Assembly (NCBI RefSeq): GCF_030272615.1
Contig: NC_081414.1
Span: 817,225,396 to 817,289,395 of the forward strand
Source of the DNA: Cryptomeria japonica
Lineage: Eukaryota > Streptophyta > Pinopsida > Cupressales > Cupressaceae
DNA: 64,000 nucleotides
Reading direction: 5' to 3'
In this document: piece by piece, positions 1 through 11,460 of the stretch
How the letters are laid out: each line of letters begins with the position of its first letter
Position numbering within the stretch: the first letter of the stretch is position 1
Translations under genes and position numbers: made by a program
The notes under the pieces: model-generated
What the model saw: only the letters and a program-made list of their open reading frames with translations
What the model was told of the DNA's origin: nothing
The model's database searches: none

Positions 1-289
1 TCTAGTGACTTAATAATGTTTATAAAGGACGAGTTAATATCTTGGTATGAGTTGATATGAATTTTATCAGCTTGTTAGCTCGATAGTTGCAATTCGATCG
101 TTTGAATATATGTAAGGACATTATATACATGGAGGGCAATAGTCACTTATAAGTAGTTATTGGAGTTAAGATAAGGTGATTGTATTATCAGTAGTTGATA
201 TCGCCCATCGGATTATTGTGTTTTTGGATTATGCATGTATAAAGTTAGAATTATAAATATATTATATTTAATAAGCTTTTTGAATGAGT

Positions 290-317
<28 letters not shown>
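290..317. repeat. (TA)n microsatellite
   Basis: A pure TA run of about 28 bp in the AT-rich left part of the L1 LTR. Confidence 0.9.
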
Positions 318-320
<3 letters not shown>

Positions 321-508
321 CAATTGTTCGAATATAAATCTATATGAAAAAAAAGTCATTAGTTATAAGCATTTGAAATCAAAGTATATATTTATATATT
401 TAAACGTAAAATTTGCTATGAAGATTAATGTTTAAATATTAAAATGAAAGTTATTAATTAATTATTAAAATATAATAATAAAATTATATTAAAACAAATT
501 TGATTTTA

Positions 509-700
509 TAGGAGGTGGCGGGGGTTATAGTTAGTATTAGGTCAACGGTGGTCGATGGTAATATCGACCACCCCCCTTAATATAGGGAGGGGTCGGTATT
601 ACCACCGACTACCCTCCTCCTTCATAAACCACGTACTCCCTCTTCCTCCATTAACACTGCAGTCAGCGGGCAATGACCCCTCTTGCCCCTCTCGCTGTTC
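509..700. repeat. GC-rich hairpin block of the window-start L1 LTR
   Basis: A GC-rich island in an otherwise AT-rich LTR. It contains a perfect 10-bp inverted repeat (GGTGGTCGAT at 547-556 and ATCGACCACC at 563-572, 6-nt loop) followed by further short inverted C/G runs. Comparable islands occur in the middle of each long LTR of the window but do not share primary sequence between subfamilies. Function unknown. Confidence 0.6.
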
Positions 701-1082
701 AAAGCAATAAACAACCACTTCTCCATGTCCAAACTCTTCCACGAGCTGTAGTTCATTGCATCTAACTGCAGATTGGCCGATTGGGGAGGGGAATAGACTA
801 GCACGTAAGGTGAAGACTGAAACATAAACCTTAGTTAACTCAAGACCTAGTAGATTAAACACACAATTCGTTGAATGCAAACACATAGGTGTTTGATGTA
901 ATGTACTGATCTCTCCACCCAGCCGATAATTGCTATAACCACGATCAAGGAGCGCAAAGAACTATAGTTAATTGGAGATGGACTCCTTACATGGAGGAAT
1001 AAGAAGAGTTGGAGGTAAAAGACTTTTAGTTAATAACTATTACTAAGCCCCAGATTTAGGAGAAGCGATGGGTGATTTTTAG

Positions 1083-1090
1083 TATAAATA
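1083..1090 (+). promoter_or_regulatory. Candidate TATA box upstream of the H3-tail-like ORF
   Basis: TATAAATA matches the plant TATA consensus and is followed by a purine-rich leader. It lies about 540 bp before the ATG at 1627. A possible intron in the leader (GT at 1317, TTACAG ending at 1624) would bring the two closer. It could equally be the LTR's own U3 promoter. Confidence 0.35.
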
Positions 1091-1626
1091 GGGGTGGGAG
1101 TAGAGAGGAAGGGGGGACAAGTCATTTTTGGCATCCAAGGAAGGACGGTGGATTGTAGAAAGAAGAATAGACTTAGAGAGGATATTGTTTTGATAGTATC
1201 AAGAGAGTTGCTTTTTTTGATAGAGTTGGAAAGTATTGGTGAAAAGGATCGCAAGCAAGGCGCATTTATCAGCGAAAGGGCGTTAAGGTCTTGCATATTG
1301 ATCAACATCTCAATAGGTTAGGAATTTCTTAGTTTACGATCATTAATATTTACAATCTTTGTTATATGTCATGTTTATTGTCTTGCTTATGAAATAGTTA
1401 TGGTTATGTTTTATTTATCGTTAGGGATTGTTAAATAAAATCATATAATAGAAGTTGTGATTACGTTATGACTATAGAAGTGGAATAGTGTTTAAGTTCA
1501 AATTGCACACTTGTTATTATATGGAAGAAATGTATGGTTGCGTTCAAAACCTAGTTATTAAGATTTATTAGACATAGCTCTAGGAGAGTCTGGGAAGTAA
1601 TAGTTTACTATTGATACATTACAGAG

Positions 1627-2022
1627 ATGGTACGAGTCAAATAGATAGCTCGCAAATCCGTAGCAGGTTATGCTCACTACTTGAAAGTCAAGAAAGATTC
1701 TTTGACACCTATCAAGCCTATTGTGGATGACAACCCTAATGAAGAGAACCCAGCTCCTGAAGAGAGAAAAGAGATAGAAAAAGGTCCTACTCAGAGTCCA
1801 ACTAAAGAAGTTACTATTGGAAAAGGAAAAGAACCCAAGCTAGTGTGCTCGCCAGAAAATCCAATAGTTATAAGTTCTGACTCATCGGAGGGGTATACCC
1901 CCTTAAGTGATAATGAGTCTGTGGGGTACTTTCCCCTGAGTGAAAGCAAATCTGAAGGATATACTCCTTTAGATCATGTAGAGTCTGACAAGTGCACTTC
2001 TCCAATTTTTTCGGAAGAATGA
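1627..2022 (+). pseudogene. LTR-borne ORF with a histone H3 tail-like start, broken by an early stop
   Basis: I do not recognise this as a named family. Reading from the ATG at 1627 gives MVRVK, a TAG stop at codon 6, then IARKSVAG. This follows the histone H3 tail pattern (M-x-R-x-K-Q-x-A-R-K-S), with the stop exactly where H3 has Gln4. The frame stays open for about 125 codons after the stop and ends in TGA at 2020-2022. The body is acidic and Lys/Pro-rich. It contains PIVISSDSSEG, which fits the SUMO-interacting motif pattern (a hydrophobic core followed by Ser/Asp/Glu), and then three degenerate repeats built on EGYTPLS. There is no histone fold and no zinc finger. AATAAA-like signals follow near 2060-2125. 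Upstream lie a TATA box at 1083 and a possible intron at 1317-1624. A chance resemblance to H3 is possible; the SIM-like stretch is the firmer motif. Confidence 0.45.
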
Positions 2023-2499
2023 TGTAACATTCTAGTGTAAAAAAAATATAAAAATAAAAATAAAGACATTATTCTATGGAGAAATGTATTATGTCTTCTT
2101 GTAAGACTTCCTTGATGAAATAAATATATCTATTTTAATCTTAGTCTATGGTATAAGTGGAAATTATTGAGGTTGCATACCCATAGTAGTTAACAAGAGT
2201 AATTAAACTCTTAAACATGTTAATAAGTGTAAAATTCTGTGTTATACCGACCAAATTGTTCTTCGTGTCTTGACAACGTATATTCGTATTGCAAGTTAAT
2301 TTTGTGATAGGTGTTGGTATGTAAGATTACCTTGTTTATATGGTGGTCGTAGCTAAGTACATTGAGTCATGTTGTCAGTATGTTCTGTGTGCTGTGTTTT
2401 GGCTAGTTATTTAGATGTATAACCTTAAGGAAATGAGCCACTATGAGTTGTTCGTAATGGTCAACCTTAGGTTAGTAATTATGTATCTTTCATCCGAGG

Positions 2500-3600
2500 T
2501 AGGTCAAAATTGGGTATGGCTATCTGTGTCACCATAGAGTTCTATAGATAGAACTAACCTGTAGTGTCCTAAGAGAGAGAGTGGCTTTCGAGCGGGGGCC
2601 ATGCCCGAAGTGGTGACAGGATAACCCATTGGAAGTTGGTTAAGAAAGTGAAAATCTAATAAATGACTAGGGAAGGGTAGAATAAAAGTTAAATAAAATA
2701 ATGTGCCTCGCACATAGGTGAGTGCTAGTATAGGACTCAAAATGTAGTGAGAAGGCCTGGAATGGCAAACTTACCACCTTGTCTTCGTGAGAGGATTGGT
2801 AAGGTCCACATGAGTCTTAGTTGGAATCGGAGGTTCGGGAGAGTTTACCAGGATAACCCAGGATGGGGGTAGGGACCTATGGAGGCTGTACCATGGTATC
2901 CACCGTAAGACATGCGATGACACTTTCTCCTTAGAGTCACTAGCATTTTGTGAGTTGGTTCACATGATTGTAAGTGGAGTCTTGTAGTCCTTTCATTCTT
3001 GTTTCATTTTACTTGCTTGAGGGTTATCTACTATCTCCAGCACGGTGGGGTGGTTCCTTTTTGGAATCACATGGTCGGGTGGTAGTGTCACTTCCCATCG
3101 GATGTACTGGAATGTATCTTCAGGCGAGGAAGGACTTCGTTGATGTTCTTGGTTCGTGATTCATGTACCAGCTCCTATTCCTAACCATTATTCAGTTGAA
3201 AACTAGAGGTTTTGAAAAGAAACTTTATGTAACTTTCATTTTGTAACATTTTAGCTTATGATGTAATTTTCTTTTTTGAAAACATGTATTTTCGAATATT
3301 GTAAGCAAAGAAACATTGTAATGTATGCTATTTCAATTACTTAATTCTTTTGTATATAATATATGATTTCTTGAAGTATTTTAAATTCTTTCATTGTGGA
3401 AATTTTATCTTAAATATTTAATTTACGAAGTAATATTCATTGGTAACCCTTAGGAAATTCAGGTGTTAGACTTCCGCTATGTTATTAGATGTGCTAAGGT
3501 TTAATTCATGCACTTAATAAAATAAAATAAAATAAATTATTTCACCTTTAGTTGCATAGATTATGATGTTTTCCTTTAGGGTTCCTGACGGGGCATTACA
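2500..3600 (+). repeat. Conserved 3' module of the L1 LTR
   Basis: About 1.1 kb that recurs, well conserved, in all seven L1-type LTR segments of the window, while the middle of the LTR differs. It is the best-preserved part of the LTR and ends in GGGGCATTACA next to the primer-binding site in E1 and E2. It probably corresponds to R/U5 plus regulatory sequence. Confidence 0.6.
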
Positions 3601-4439
3601 TGACGCTCATGATAAGAATTAGGATCTAGTTGTTCTAGGCCACAAGCAATAGGCCATCTTGAGCCCTTGGTCAAGCGCTACCATCATGGGTAGCAACCAC
3701 AGAGAAACTGTCTGGGACATTGACCCTAGAAAGTGTTGTGTACCCACTAATCAGTTTATATCAAACCATATAGTAGAAAATAGAACTACATACTTTATGC
3801 CTTGATCCCATGCCGAAGTGGGTATGTAGGCAGTCTTGGGACGGAGTTGTCCCTCGTACTCAGGCATTCGTGGCTAGGGTCTAAGCTTGGTATAGAAAGG
3901 TTGAGTAAGAATCCTATTTTGAAAGATAAGATAATTAAATTGGAAAAAGTAATTCAATGCATACTCAGAAGGAATCCCGTATGGATTCGCTTGACTTCCC
4001 AAGGCTTTAAGCCAAATTCTGAGGTGGAATTCAAGCTTGTATTATGTTATTAATTACTCCTAAGGATGACGACCTCAGTGCACTTTTGTTAGAAGAGTGC
4101 AGTACTTAGTGAGTGGCTTAGGACCTGAATGGTCCCGATGAGTCCAAATCTCTGGCCAAAGCACCTCCTACCCCGTATGGGGTAGATGCCTACCCCATAT
4201 GGGTAGATGCCTACCCCACATGGGTAGATGCCTATCCTGTATTGGGTAGATGAAATCTTACATCCCGTATGGACAAATGCCTAACCTGTATGGTTAGATG
4301 CTCATCCCAAATGGATGAATGCCTAATCCAAATGGATGGATGCCCAGAGTATGCAATTGAATCAAACATAATGATTAAATTAAACACACAAAAAAAAGAA
4401 TGGTCAATTTTGTTGAGTTAATTATGGTGGGTTATTACA
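3601..4439 (+). mobile_element. 3' part of a long LTR of family L2 (copy L2c)
   Basis: Matches 13574-14464 and 19755-20552 closely along its length and ends in the family terminus GGGTTATTACA. The 5' part is cut off by the L1 insertion ending at 3600 and would lie outside the window. It includes the palindromic tandem array at 4168-4348. An ORF-like stretch (3802-4053) is conserved in sequence with 13866-14090, but it breaks after the residues KLVLCY and is probably not a gene. Confidence 0.8.
4168..4348 (+). repeat. Tandem array of ~21-bp palindromic units, about 8 copies (L2c)
   Basis: Repeats of the form GATGCCTACCC-x-TATGGGTA. Each unit contains an inverted repeat (TACCC/GGGTA or TATCC/GGATA) whose arms change together. 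The same array has about 10 units in L2a and about 6 in L2b. Confidence 0.8.
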
Positions 4440-4595
4440 ATCAATTTATAAGTTATTTGTTTTTATTTGAGATCTTCTTCTAGACCATTTTAAAGGTGAT
4501 TTGATGAAGAAATATATTTCAATAATTAAAAATGAACATTAATTTCAATAAACTAATTTACATATAATTGTTTTCTATTAAAATATGTAGGGAAG
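4440..4595. other. Short AT-rich spacer between the L2c end and E1
   Basis: AT-rich sequence with no ORF or recognised repeat. It ends in GGAAG immediately before the E1 LTR; this is the presumed left target duplication of E1, and the right copy should lie beyond the window. Confidence 0.4.
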
Positions 4596-6572
4596 TGTAA
4601 TGCCTCGCCAAGAAACCTTAAAGGATTCAACTAAAACTTTCAAAAAGAGTGTAAATAATTTTTTTTTAACATTAAAGAACTTAAAGATGCATTAAATTAA
4701 ATCTTCCAATAACATTTGCACAAGCAGAAGACTTAACTTAAACACCTAAAGGGTTTCCAATGAAGATTACTCGATTAATCCAATGAACATTAAGGTTTAT
4801 TAATCCAATTAACAATGTGAATCATTAAACCTACTCATGACAAAATTATTACCACAAGGACATAGAAATTAAATTCCATAAGAGATTTAACTAGCATGCT
4901 AGAATATATACATCTAACATTTGCTACATTACATCATAATCCATATTATTGCATCTAATTGATAACTGCAGACTTGCATTTAAGATTAATATCATCTAAA
5001 TTACATTATACATTTAAACCATAATGCCATTCATATATCCAAAATTAAAAGGAACCAAATGAACACATACACCATACAACACCAAAATTGATATCAGAGT
5101 TCACCCCTAATGGGCTACATCTCTGGGTTTGCTTCAAATGCAAGACCCTTCTTAATAAATAATGAGTGAAAAATGCATACGGTTCACATCAATTACACCC
5201 CACCATCAAGGCATACAAAAACAAATGATACATATGACCACATAGGGTCCAAGCGATACATGGATGATCCAAGAAGAAAAAAGAGGATCCATTTGACACA
5301 TAATATGGAGTAAATACAAGAGAACAATTGGAGCACCAGCGAAACTAAATCCTTGCATTCCATCATAAGCGTCACATGATCTAACATGAATATCAAGTAC
5401 TCACAAAAAGCATAAACAACTAGATATGAATCCTACAATAGTTCTCCAAGCAAAAGCAACATAAATTGCACACTAGTGAACATAAGGGAAGAGTGTCATC
5501 GCATAGCTTGGTATGGTTACCCTGGCAAGCCTCCATAGGTCTCGGCCCCCATCCAATGGGTTACCCTGGCAACCTCTCCTGAACCTCTAGCCCCATCCAA
5601 GTCTCATGTGGACCCAAACAACCCTTTCATGAGGACAAGGTTGTTGGTTTGCCATTCTAAACCTTCTCACTGCATCTTGAGTCTGTACTAGCACTCAACC
5701 CATGTGTGAGGCACACTTATCTTACTTAGTGTTTCCATCTACCAAACCCCCTAATAAATTATTAAGTTATCACTTTATTAGACAAAATTTTGATGGGTTA
5801 TCCTGCTTACCACTTTGGGCGCGACCCCCACTCGAAATCCACTCTCCCATATGACACTTAACCACAAATCAGACGAACTCCCAAAACCAAGGTATACACA
5901 AAAAATAGTATACAGAGTTCAAAGCAATAGAAAACCACTTGGCCAAACAAGCCCTTGTACACAGATAACCAACTGACAACTTTCAGACTAGAGACATGAC
6001 TAGTTACGAATCAAGCACATGAAAACAATCAATACTCAAAATCAAGGACTTGCAATTTTTGAAAGAAAATGAGAATACAATAAATGAAAATACACATCTT
6101 TGCTACTCTAATGTGACGTTAATTAATTCCATTTCGTTAAAATACAAATTGGTTAAAGTTTTCTAATCAATCTAAATTTTCAAAATACATCATTGGAAAA
6201 ATCATCATTACATAATAATTTCAATACCAAAATTACAATTATATAATTTGCCTATTTTCCAATACATATAAAAATATAAAATTAATCATAATTTCTCTAA
6301 AAGGAAATTTTTATTAAATTTCCAACTATATCTATTTTTTTTTTCTTTTCCCATTTCCGAATTCCCCAAGTAATATATCATTTAATTTTCAAATTTCACA
6401 AATAATACATTATTTAATTTAAAAAATTTCCAAATAATATTTTATTTAATTTTCTAAATTTGTAAATAAAATATTATTTAATTTTCCAAATTAAAATAAT
6501 CATTTCCATTTTCTTTCAAAATAACTTATCAATTCTATCCATTTCCAACATAATAAAAATATATATAAACAA

Positions 6573-6576
<4 letters not shown>

Positions 6577-6659
<83 letters not shown>
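6577..6659. repeat. (TA)n microsatellite in the E1 3' LTR
   Basis: About 83 bp of almost pure TA next to the GC-rich block. The sister LTR has the ARF retrocopy insertion at essentially this site. Confidence 0.9.
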
Positions 6660-6660
<1 letters not shown>

Positions 6661-6745
6661 TAATTAAAAATTAACATAAAAAAGAAACTTTTTAAAACAA
6701 AATTAAATTAACCTTTATATTTATTTATTTATTTGTTTTGAAAAT

Positions 6746-6950
6746 AGCCCACCCATGTGGTTGGTCTCCCTTACCAATGGGAAGGGAGGCTACTATGGGG
6801 ACCATGTCATGGTCTCCCAACAACCTTGGTTGTCAGAGACCATGACATGGCCTCCATAGCCGAGGCCTCTCCCCATGGCCTGGGGAAACTACGACTCCCC
6901 CAACCATGGGTCGAGGGCCATGGCTTACCAAACGCCCCCCTCCCCAATAT
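6746..6950. repeat. GC-rich hairpin block, E1 3' LTR
   Basis: A GC-rich block with overlapping inverted repeats such as GACCATGTCATGGTC and CCATGACATGG, lying between TA-rich tracts. It starts about 1.84 kb from the LTR 5' end. The small ORFs crossing it on both strands look like by-products of composition. Confidence 0.6.
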
Positions 6951-8787
6951 AATTATTTTTTTTGCATTTTTTTTTTTGAATTTAAAACAAACCCCCATCC
7001 ACTATGTATAATCTCATAAGTTTTCTGAGAAATTTTCTGGGAAATCTTTCCAGAATACATTATGATTTTTATTTTTTTAAATAGAAAACTCCAAACACAT
7101 AAAACTCATAAAATGATAGGGAAAATAAAAAGGGAATGCAAATCTTTGAAAATAACCAGAGGATGAATATCAAATTCTTTTGAAACACTTTCTCTTCCAG
7201 GCAACTAAATCTGGCAAAATTTTGCCAGCATAACCCTTATATTGGGCAAATTTCAAATAAATGAAACAGTAATTACACACTGAATAGACTAATTTTACCA
7301 TTCAAACACTGAATGAGAGAATAAAAAATGAAATACTTCTTTTTTTGTTTTGGGGGGGGGGGGTTTAAACTCCAAGAGATTTCACCCAAATCTGATTTTT
7401 AAATCCATTCTTTCCATAAACAAGAAATTTAGATTTGGGGATAGACTAAAACTGGTCTAAAATCATACTAATTTCACCTTACAAAACTAAATTAATGATT
7501 CAAACAAATCTGACATCAAATCTCTTCACACTGAAATTTCTTCATACAAATACAATTTTCAACAAAACATAAACATTAAATAAAACCAGAATCCAACCTT
7601 ATGAGCTATCCTGGAATAAATCTGAGATGAGCCTAACCTACTCAAGAAATTCTTCCTCCATCTTCCAACCAAAATCCCCAAAAAATTTCAATCCCCAAAA
7701 AAAACTTTTTTTTTTTTTTAATTTCATGAAAAATATAGGTTAAAAGGAAATTTTTGACCTAAAAAATCCATTTTAGGTTGAAATTATTTTTGACCAAATA
7801 AATCATTTCCACAAAGTTAATATTCAAAAATGCTTTTTCCTCTCCAAAATTTGATTTTTTTAATTTTATATAAAACTTCAAATTTACATATTCAAAGTCA
7901 ATGGTAAGATATTTTGGAGATATTTTAATTTTCTTAAAAAGTTTATTTTTATAAATTCAAAATGCATAATACAATTACATTTCATAATTTGAATTGATCA
8001 ACTCACTAGTTAATTGAATTTAACGAATTGATTATCAACTAATCATTTAAAATGAGTTGTAATAATTAATTTGATTTAATTACGAATGAGAAATAAACAT
8101 ATTTAGCCAATTAAAATGATTAAGATTAATTAAATCATTTCACCCATTGCATAATACGAACTTAAGTAACCTAATTAGGCACATGCCCCACAAACCAAAT
8201 AAAAAGAGAACTTACAGACGACCGACACCACTCACATTTGGCATGACTAGGGGTAACACGAAGGGTTTATGAACTTATCTTCTCCCACATCCATCAAATC
8301 AATAAGGTACGCTCAAACCTGTGAAACCAGGTGGATTCGATACCTCGTACCCACATGATACTCAAACCTACAATTTCCTGCATCATTGATACACACATGC
8401 ATATATTCATAAAAACTTGGTAAACACACTAGTGAAGAAGAATCATGACTTCTCATGTCTCACCATAGTGAGTGACGAGAACCCATCTCCCCACACCCCA
8501 TACACGCTCATACATGATACATTCCCATGGCGCATAACATGCATAAGGGAAACAAGTCAGTCCATAATCATTAATGCATAATTAGATTCAACATTTAATC
8601 ATCGTCAATAAATTAATGCATAATCATCATTAACTAGAACACACACACATTAAAGAATACATCATCATGATAGCATACTAGCTACACATAAACATCATGA
8701 CCAAGGGGGGGGTCTACAAAGGTACTGAAAAGTCAAACTTAGTCAAAGTATGCATGTAAATAGTATGATTTAGGAAGGGGTACTACA

Positions 8788-8801
8788 TCCTCCCCCCTAG
8801 G
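8788..8801 (-). promoter_or_regulatory. Polypurine tract of E1
   Basis: TCCTCCCCCCTAGG on the plus strand reads as a purine-rich tract on the minus strand immediately 5' of the 3' LTR. This is the usual plus-strand primer site, and it fixes the element's orientation. An identical tract abuts the E2 LTR at 47386. Confidence 0.8.
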
Positions 8802-10084
8802 ATTCGATTTACTCCTGGAAGTCGCACGTCTAGGGTAGGAACATAGGGACACCACAAGTCAAAGAACTCACATAATATAAGCCAAAATCTTGACTATATT
8901 GAAAGAAGTTGCAATCTATAAAATCAGCCTACTAATGTACCAAGATCAACATTCAAATCAACTATCTTAACAAAATTATTTCAGTCCTTTTCTAACTCAA
9001 ATAGGTTTTCAACAAATTTCCCTACACAATCCTTAATTACTAAAAATAAATGTGCTACACAAGCATGGCAACAGTCACATCATCTATCACCATCTAGGTT
9101 ATGCATGCCAATTATTTATTCAACTACTAGGAACCATAATTTCATTAAGTATTCACATAATTCATACAATATCTATTGAAATTCTTATCCAAAGCATATA
9201 ATACAGAGTAAAAACATCATAACTTACTCTAACCAAACATGAAAAACACTCCTATCATATCAACACTCATCATAATGATCAAAATTTTACATCTGATATA
9301 TCATCTTACACATATATTTTCCTTCCTACATTACTAGGGCAGCATATCATACTCAAGGTTAAGTACACAAATTCTGTCATTAAAAGGTAGCATACTACCT
9401 TAAGGGTCCATAATGTATAGACATAGAAAGCATAAAGGTTCATGGTATAAAACTAAAATAATGGTAACACCACAACATCAAAAATTTGTCACAACCCTCC
9501 TTTATCACCTTTGGATTTAAAATACAAACTCTATTATATTTTTTGATAAACTATTTAAATGATTGAATGAATATTATAAAAGGATAAAATAATAAAACAC
9601 ACACACACACACATGGAAAATATACATTTTTCTTAATTATTTATTTAGTTTTCCTCATCCAATTATGGCACATGTTGTAGGAAGAATAAGAAGCTTCTAG
9701 AGGGTTCTCCACCACCTTGCATGTAACTCCTCCCACTAAGTCTAATCAATTTGCATGAAGTCCAAAATTGGGAAAGAATCTCTTTTTTTTAATTAAAATT
9801 ATAGATAGTGGAATAGAGGGATTTTTCTTATAAATGATATGCAAGTTTTAAAAAATGGGAGTTGGTTATTCCATAAAGAAATTCTTCTCTCAAGAAATTT
9901 TTTTGTAGTCATATTTCATTTTTGAAAATAGCTAAGATTGCTTTGGAGGATTTCTTTCAAGTTTGAAGGATCAAGGGAGGCTAATTGAAGGATTCATAGG
10001 GGATTCTACATCAATTGCAAGCATCCAGGTTCTTTTATTTAGTTTTATTTTATTTTGAATCATGCATTGTATCCTTGTTGCGAA

Positions 10085-10290
10085 TTAGATTAGATCAATT
10101 TGTTCAAATTCCTTGATGAGAATTAGATCAATTTATTTCAGTTTCTTGTTGAAGAACTAGATTAGATCAATTTATTTCAGTTTCTTGTTGAAGAACTAGA
10201 TTAGATCAATTTATTTTAGTTTCTTGCTGAAGAACTAGATTAGATCAATTTATTTCAGTTTCTTGCTGAAGAACTAGATTAGATCAATCT
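10085..10290 (+). repeat. 39-bp tandem repeat, about 5 copies
   Basis: Units starting GAACTAGATTAGATCAAT repeat head to tail with few changes; the first ones are more degenerate. Confined to L2a. Confidence 0.85.
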
Positions 10291-10940
10291 TTATTTCCTC
10301 TCTCTAATTCATCTCTCTGATTTTTCAAATAGAAATATGAATCTCATCCTTATAATAGATCTCGCTGTGAATAATCCTCTATGATATTCTCAGTTGATTC
10401 CATTGTCTGGATTTATATATTTTTCTCTGTAAAATTAGTTGAAATAAAAGGATAGAATTCGCTGTGATTATTTCCTGTGTGATTGAATCCTAATCTTCAT
10501 TTCCTCCCTCTAATTCATCTCTCTGGTTTTTTGAATAGAAATCTAAATCTCATCCTTATAATAGATCTCACTGTGAATAATCCTCTGTGATATTCTCAGT
10601 TGATTCCATTGTCTAGATTTATATATTTTTCTTTGTAAAATTAGTTGAAATAAAAAGATAGAATTCACTATGATTATTTCCTATGTGATTGAATCCTAAT
10701 CTTTATTTCCTCCCTGTAATTCATCTCTCTGGTTTTTCGAATAGAAATCTGAATCTCATCCTTATAATAGATCTTGCTATGAATAATCCTCTGTGATATT
10801 CTCAGTTGATTCCATTGTCTGGATTTATATATTTTTCTCTGTAAAATTAGTTGAAATAAAAGGATACAACTCGCTGTGATTATTTCCTATGTGATTGAAT
10901 CCTAATCTTTACTTCTTCCCTCTAATTCATTTCTCTAGAA
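10287..10940 (+). repeat. 206-bp tandem repeat, three full copies and a partial fourth
   Basis: Copies begin with ATCTTTATTTCC-like sequence at 10287, 10493, 10699 and 10905, an exact 206-bp period. Each contains TAATAGATCT, GAATAATCCTC and a BamHI-like GGATA stretch. The corresponding part of L2b has only scattered CTCTGTGAA-like motifs. Confidence 0.85.
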
Positions 10941-11307
10941 ATCTGAATCTCATTCTTAAAATGAATCTCTCTGTGAATATTAGTTATTTAAAATCTCTGT
11001 GATTATTTCCTCTATGGTTATTCTAAATCTCTCCTTGTGATTACTTTTGCATCTCCCTCTGAGCTGAATGAAGACCTCTCTGTGAATATTAGTTGAATAA
11101 ATCCTCCTATGAATACTAGAAATGAATCCTGGAAATAAACAATTTTCCTGTGAAGTCTGGAAATAAACTCCCTCCTTGTGAATGCTGGATAAAGCTCTCT
11201 CTCCCTCTCTATAAATGTTAAAATCCTATTTACTGTGAAAATTAATCTGAAAACAATTATTTGTTCATCTATTTTATCCATTTTCTTACTTCCTAAATAA
11301 ATTCTTA

Positions 11308-11308
<1 letters not shown>

Positions 11309-11351
<43 letters not shown>

Positions 11352-11372
11352 TGTGCATAGATATATATATAC

Positions 11373-11415
<43 letters not shown>

Positions 11416-11422
11416 TGTATAG

Positions 11423-11460
<38 letters not shown>

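Larger units (their letters stand above)
1..3600 (+). mobile_element. Long LTR of family L1, 5' end outside the window
   Basis: The segment ends in GGGGCATTACA, the terminus shared by every L1 LTR in this window. Its last 1.1 kb (from about 2500) matches 26.8-27.9 kb and, on the other strand, 4.6-5.9, 20.7-22.0, 35.4-36.9 and 55.8-56.9 kb. Shared blocks include the CACTTCCCATCGG motif and two GGATAACCC boxes. The sequence from about 700 to 2400 has no obvious counterpart in the other copies and holds a small ORF, so this may be a distinct subfamily. At 3601 the host sequence (an L2 LTR) resumes with TGACG, the expected right-hand target duplication; its left copy would lie outside the window. 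Whether this is a solo LTR or one end of a full element cannot be told. Confidence 0.75.
4596..8787 (-). mobile_element. 3' LTR of E1 (family L1, 4.2 kb)
   Basis: Bounded by TGTAATGCC at 4596 and TACTACA at 8787 (plus-strand reading), directly followed by a C-rich polypurine complement. It matches the broken LTR at 20710-35434 piece by piece. This copy supplies the empty sites for the Copia-1, ARF and solo-L1 insertions in the other LTR. It includes a (TA)n run at 6577 and a GC-rich block at 6746. Confidence 0.85.

Noticed and set aside
5193-5396. Hydrophobic ORF on the minus strand, also at 21306-21596
   Set aside because: Both lie in the conserved LTR module. The two copies differ in length and the reading is not kept in the E2 or solo L1 copies.
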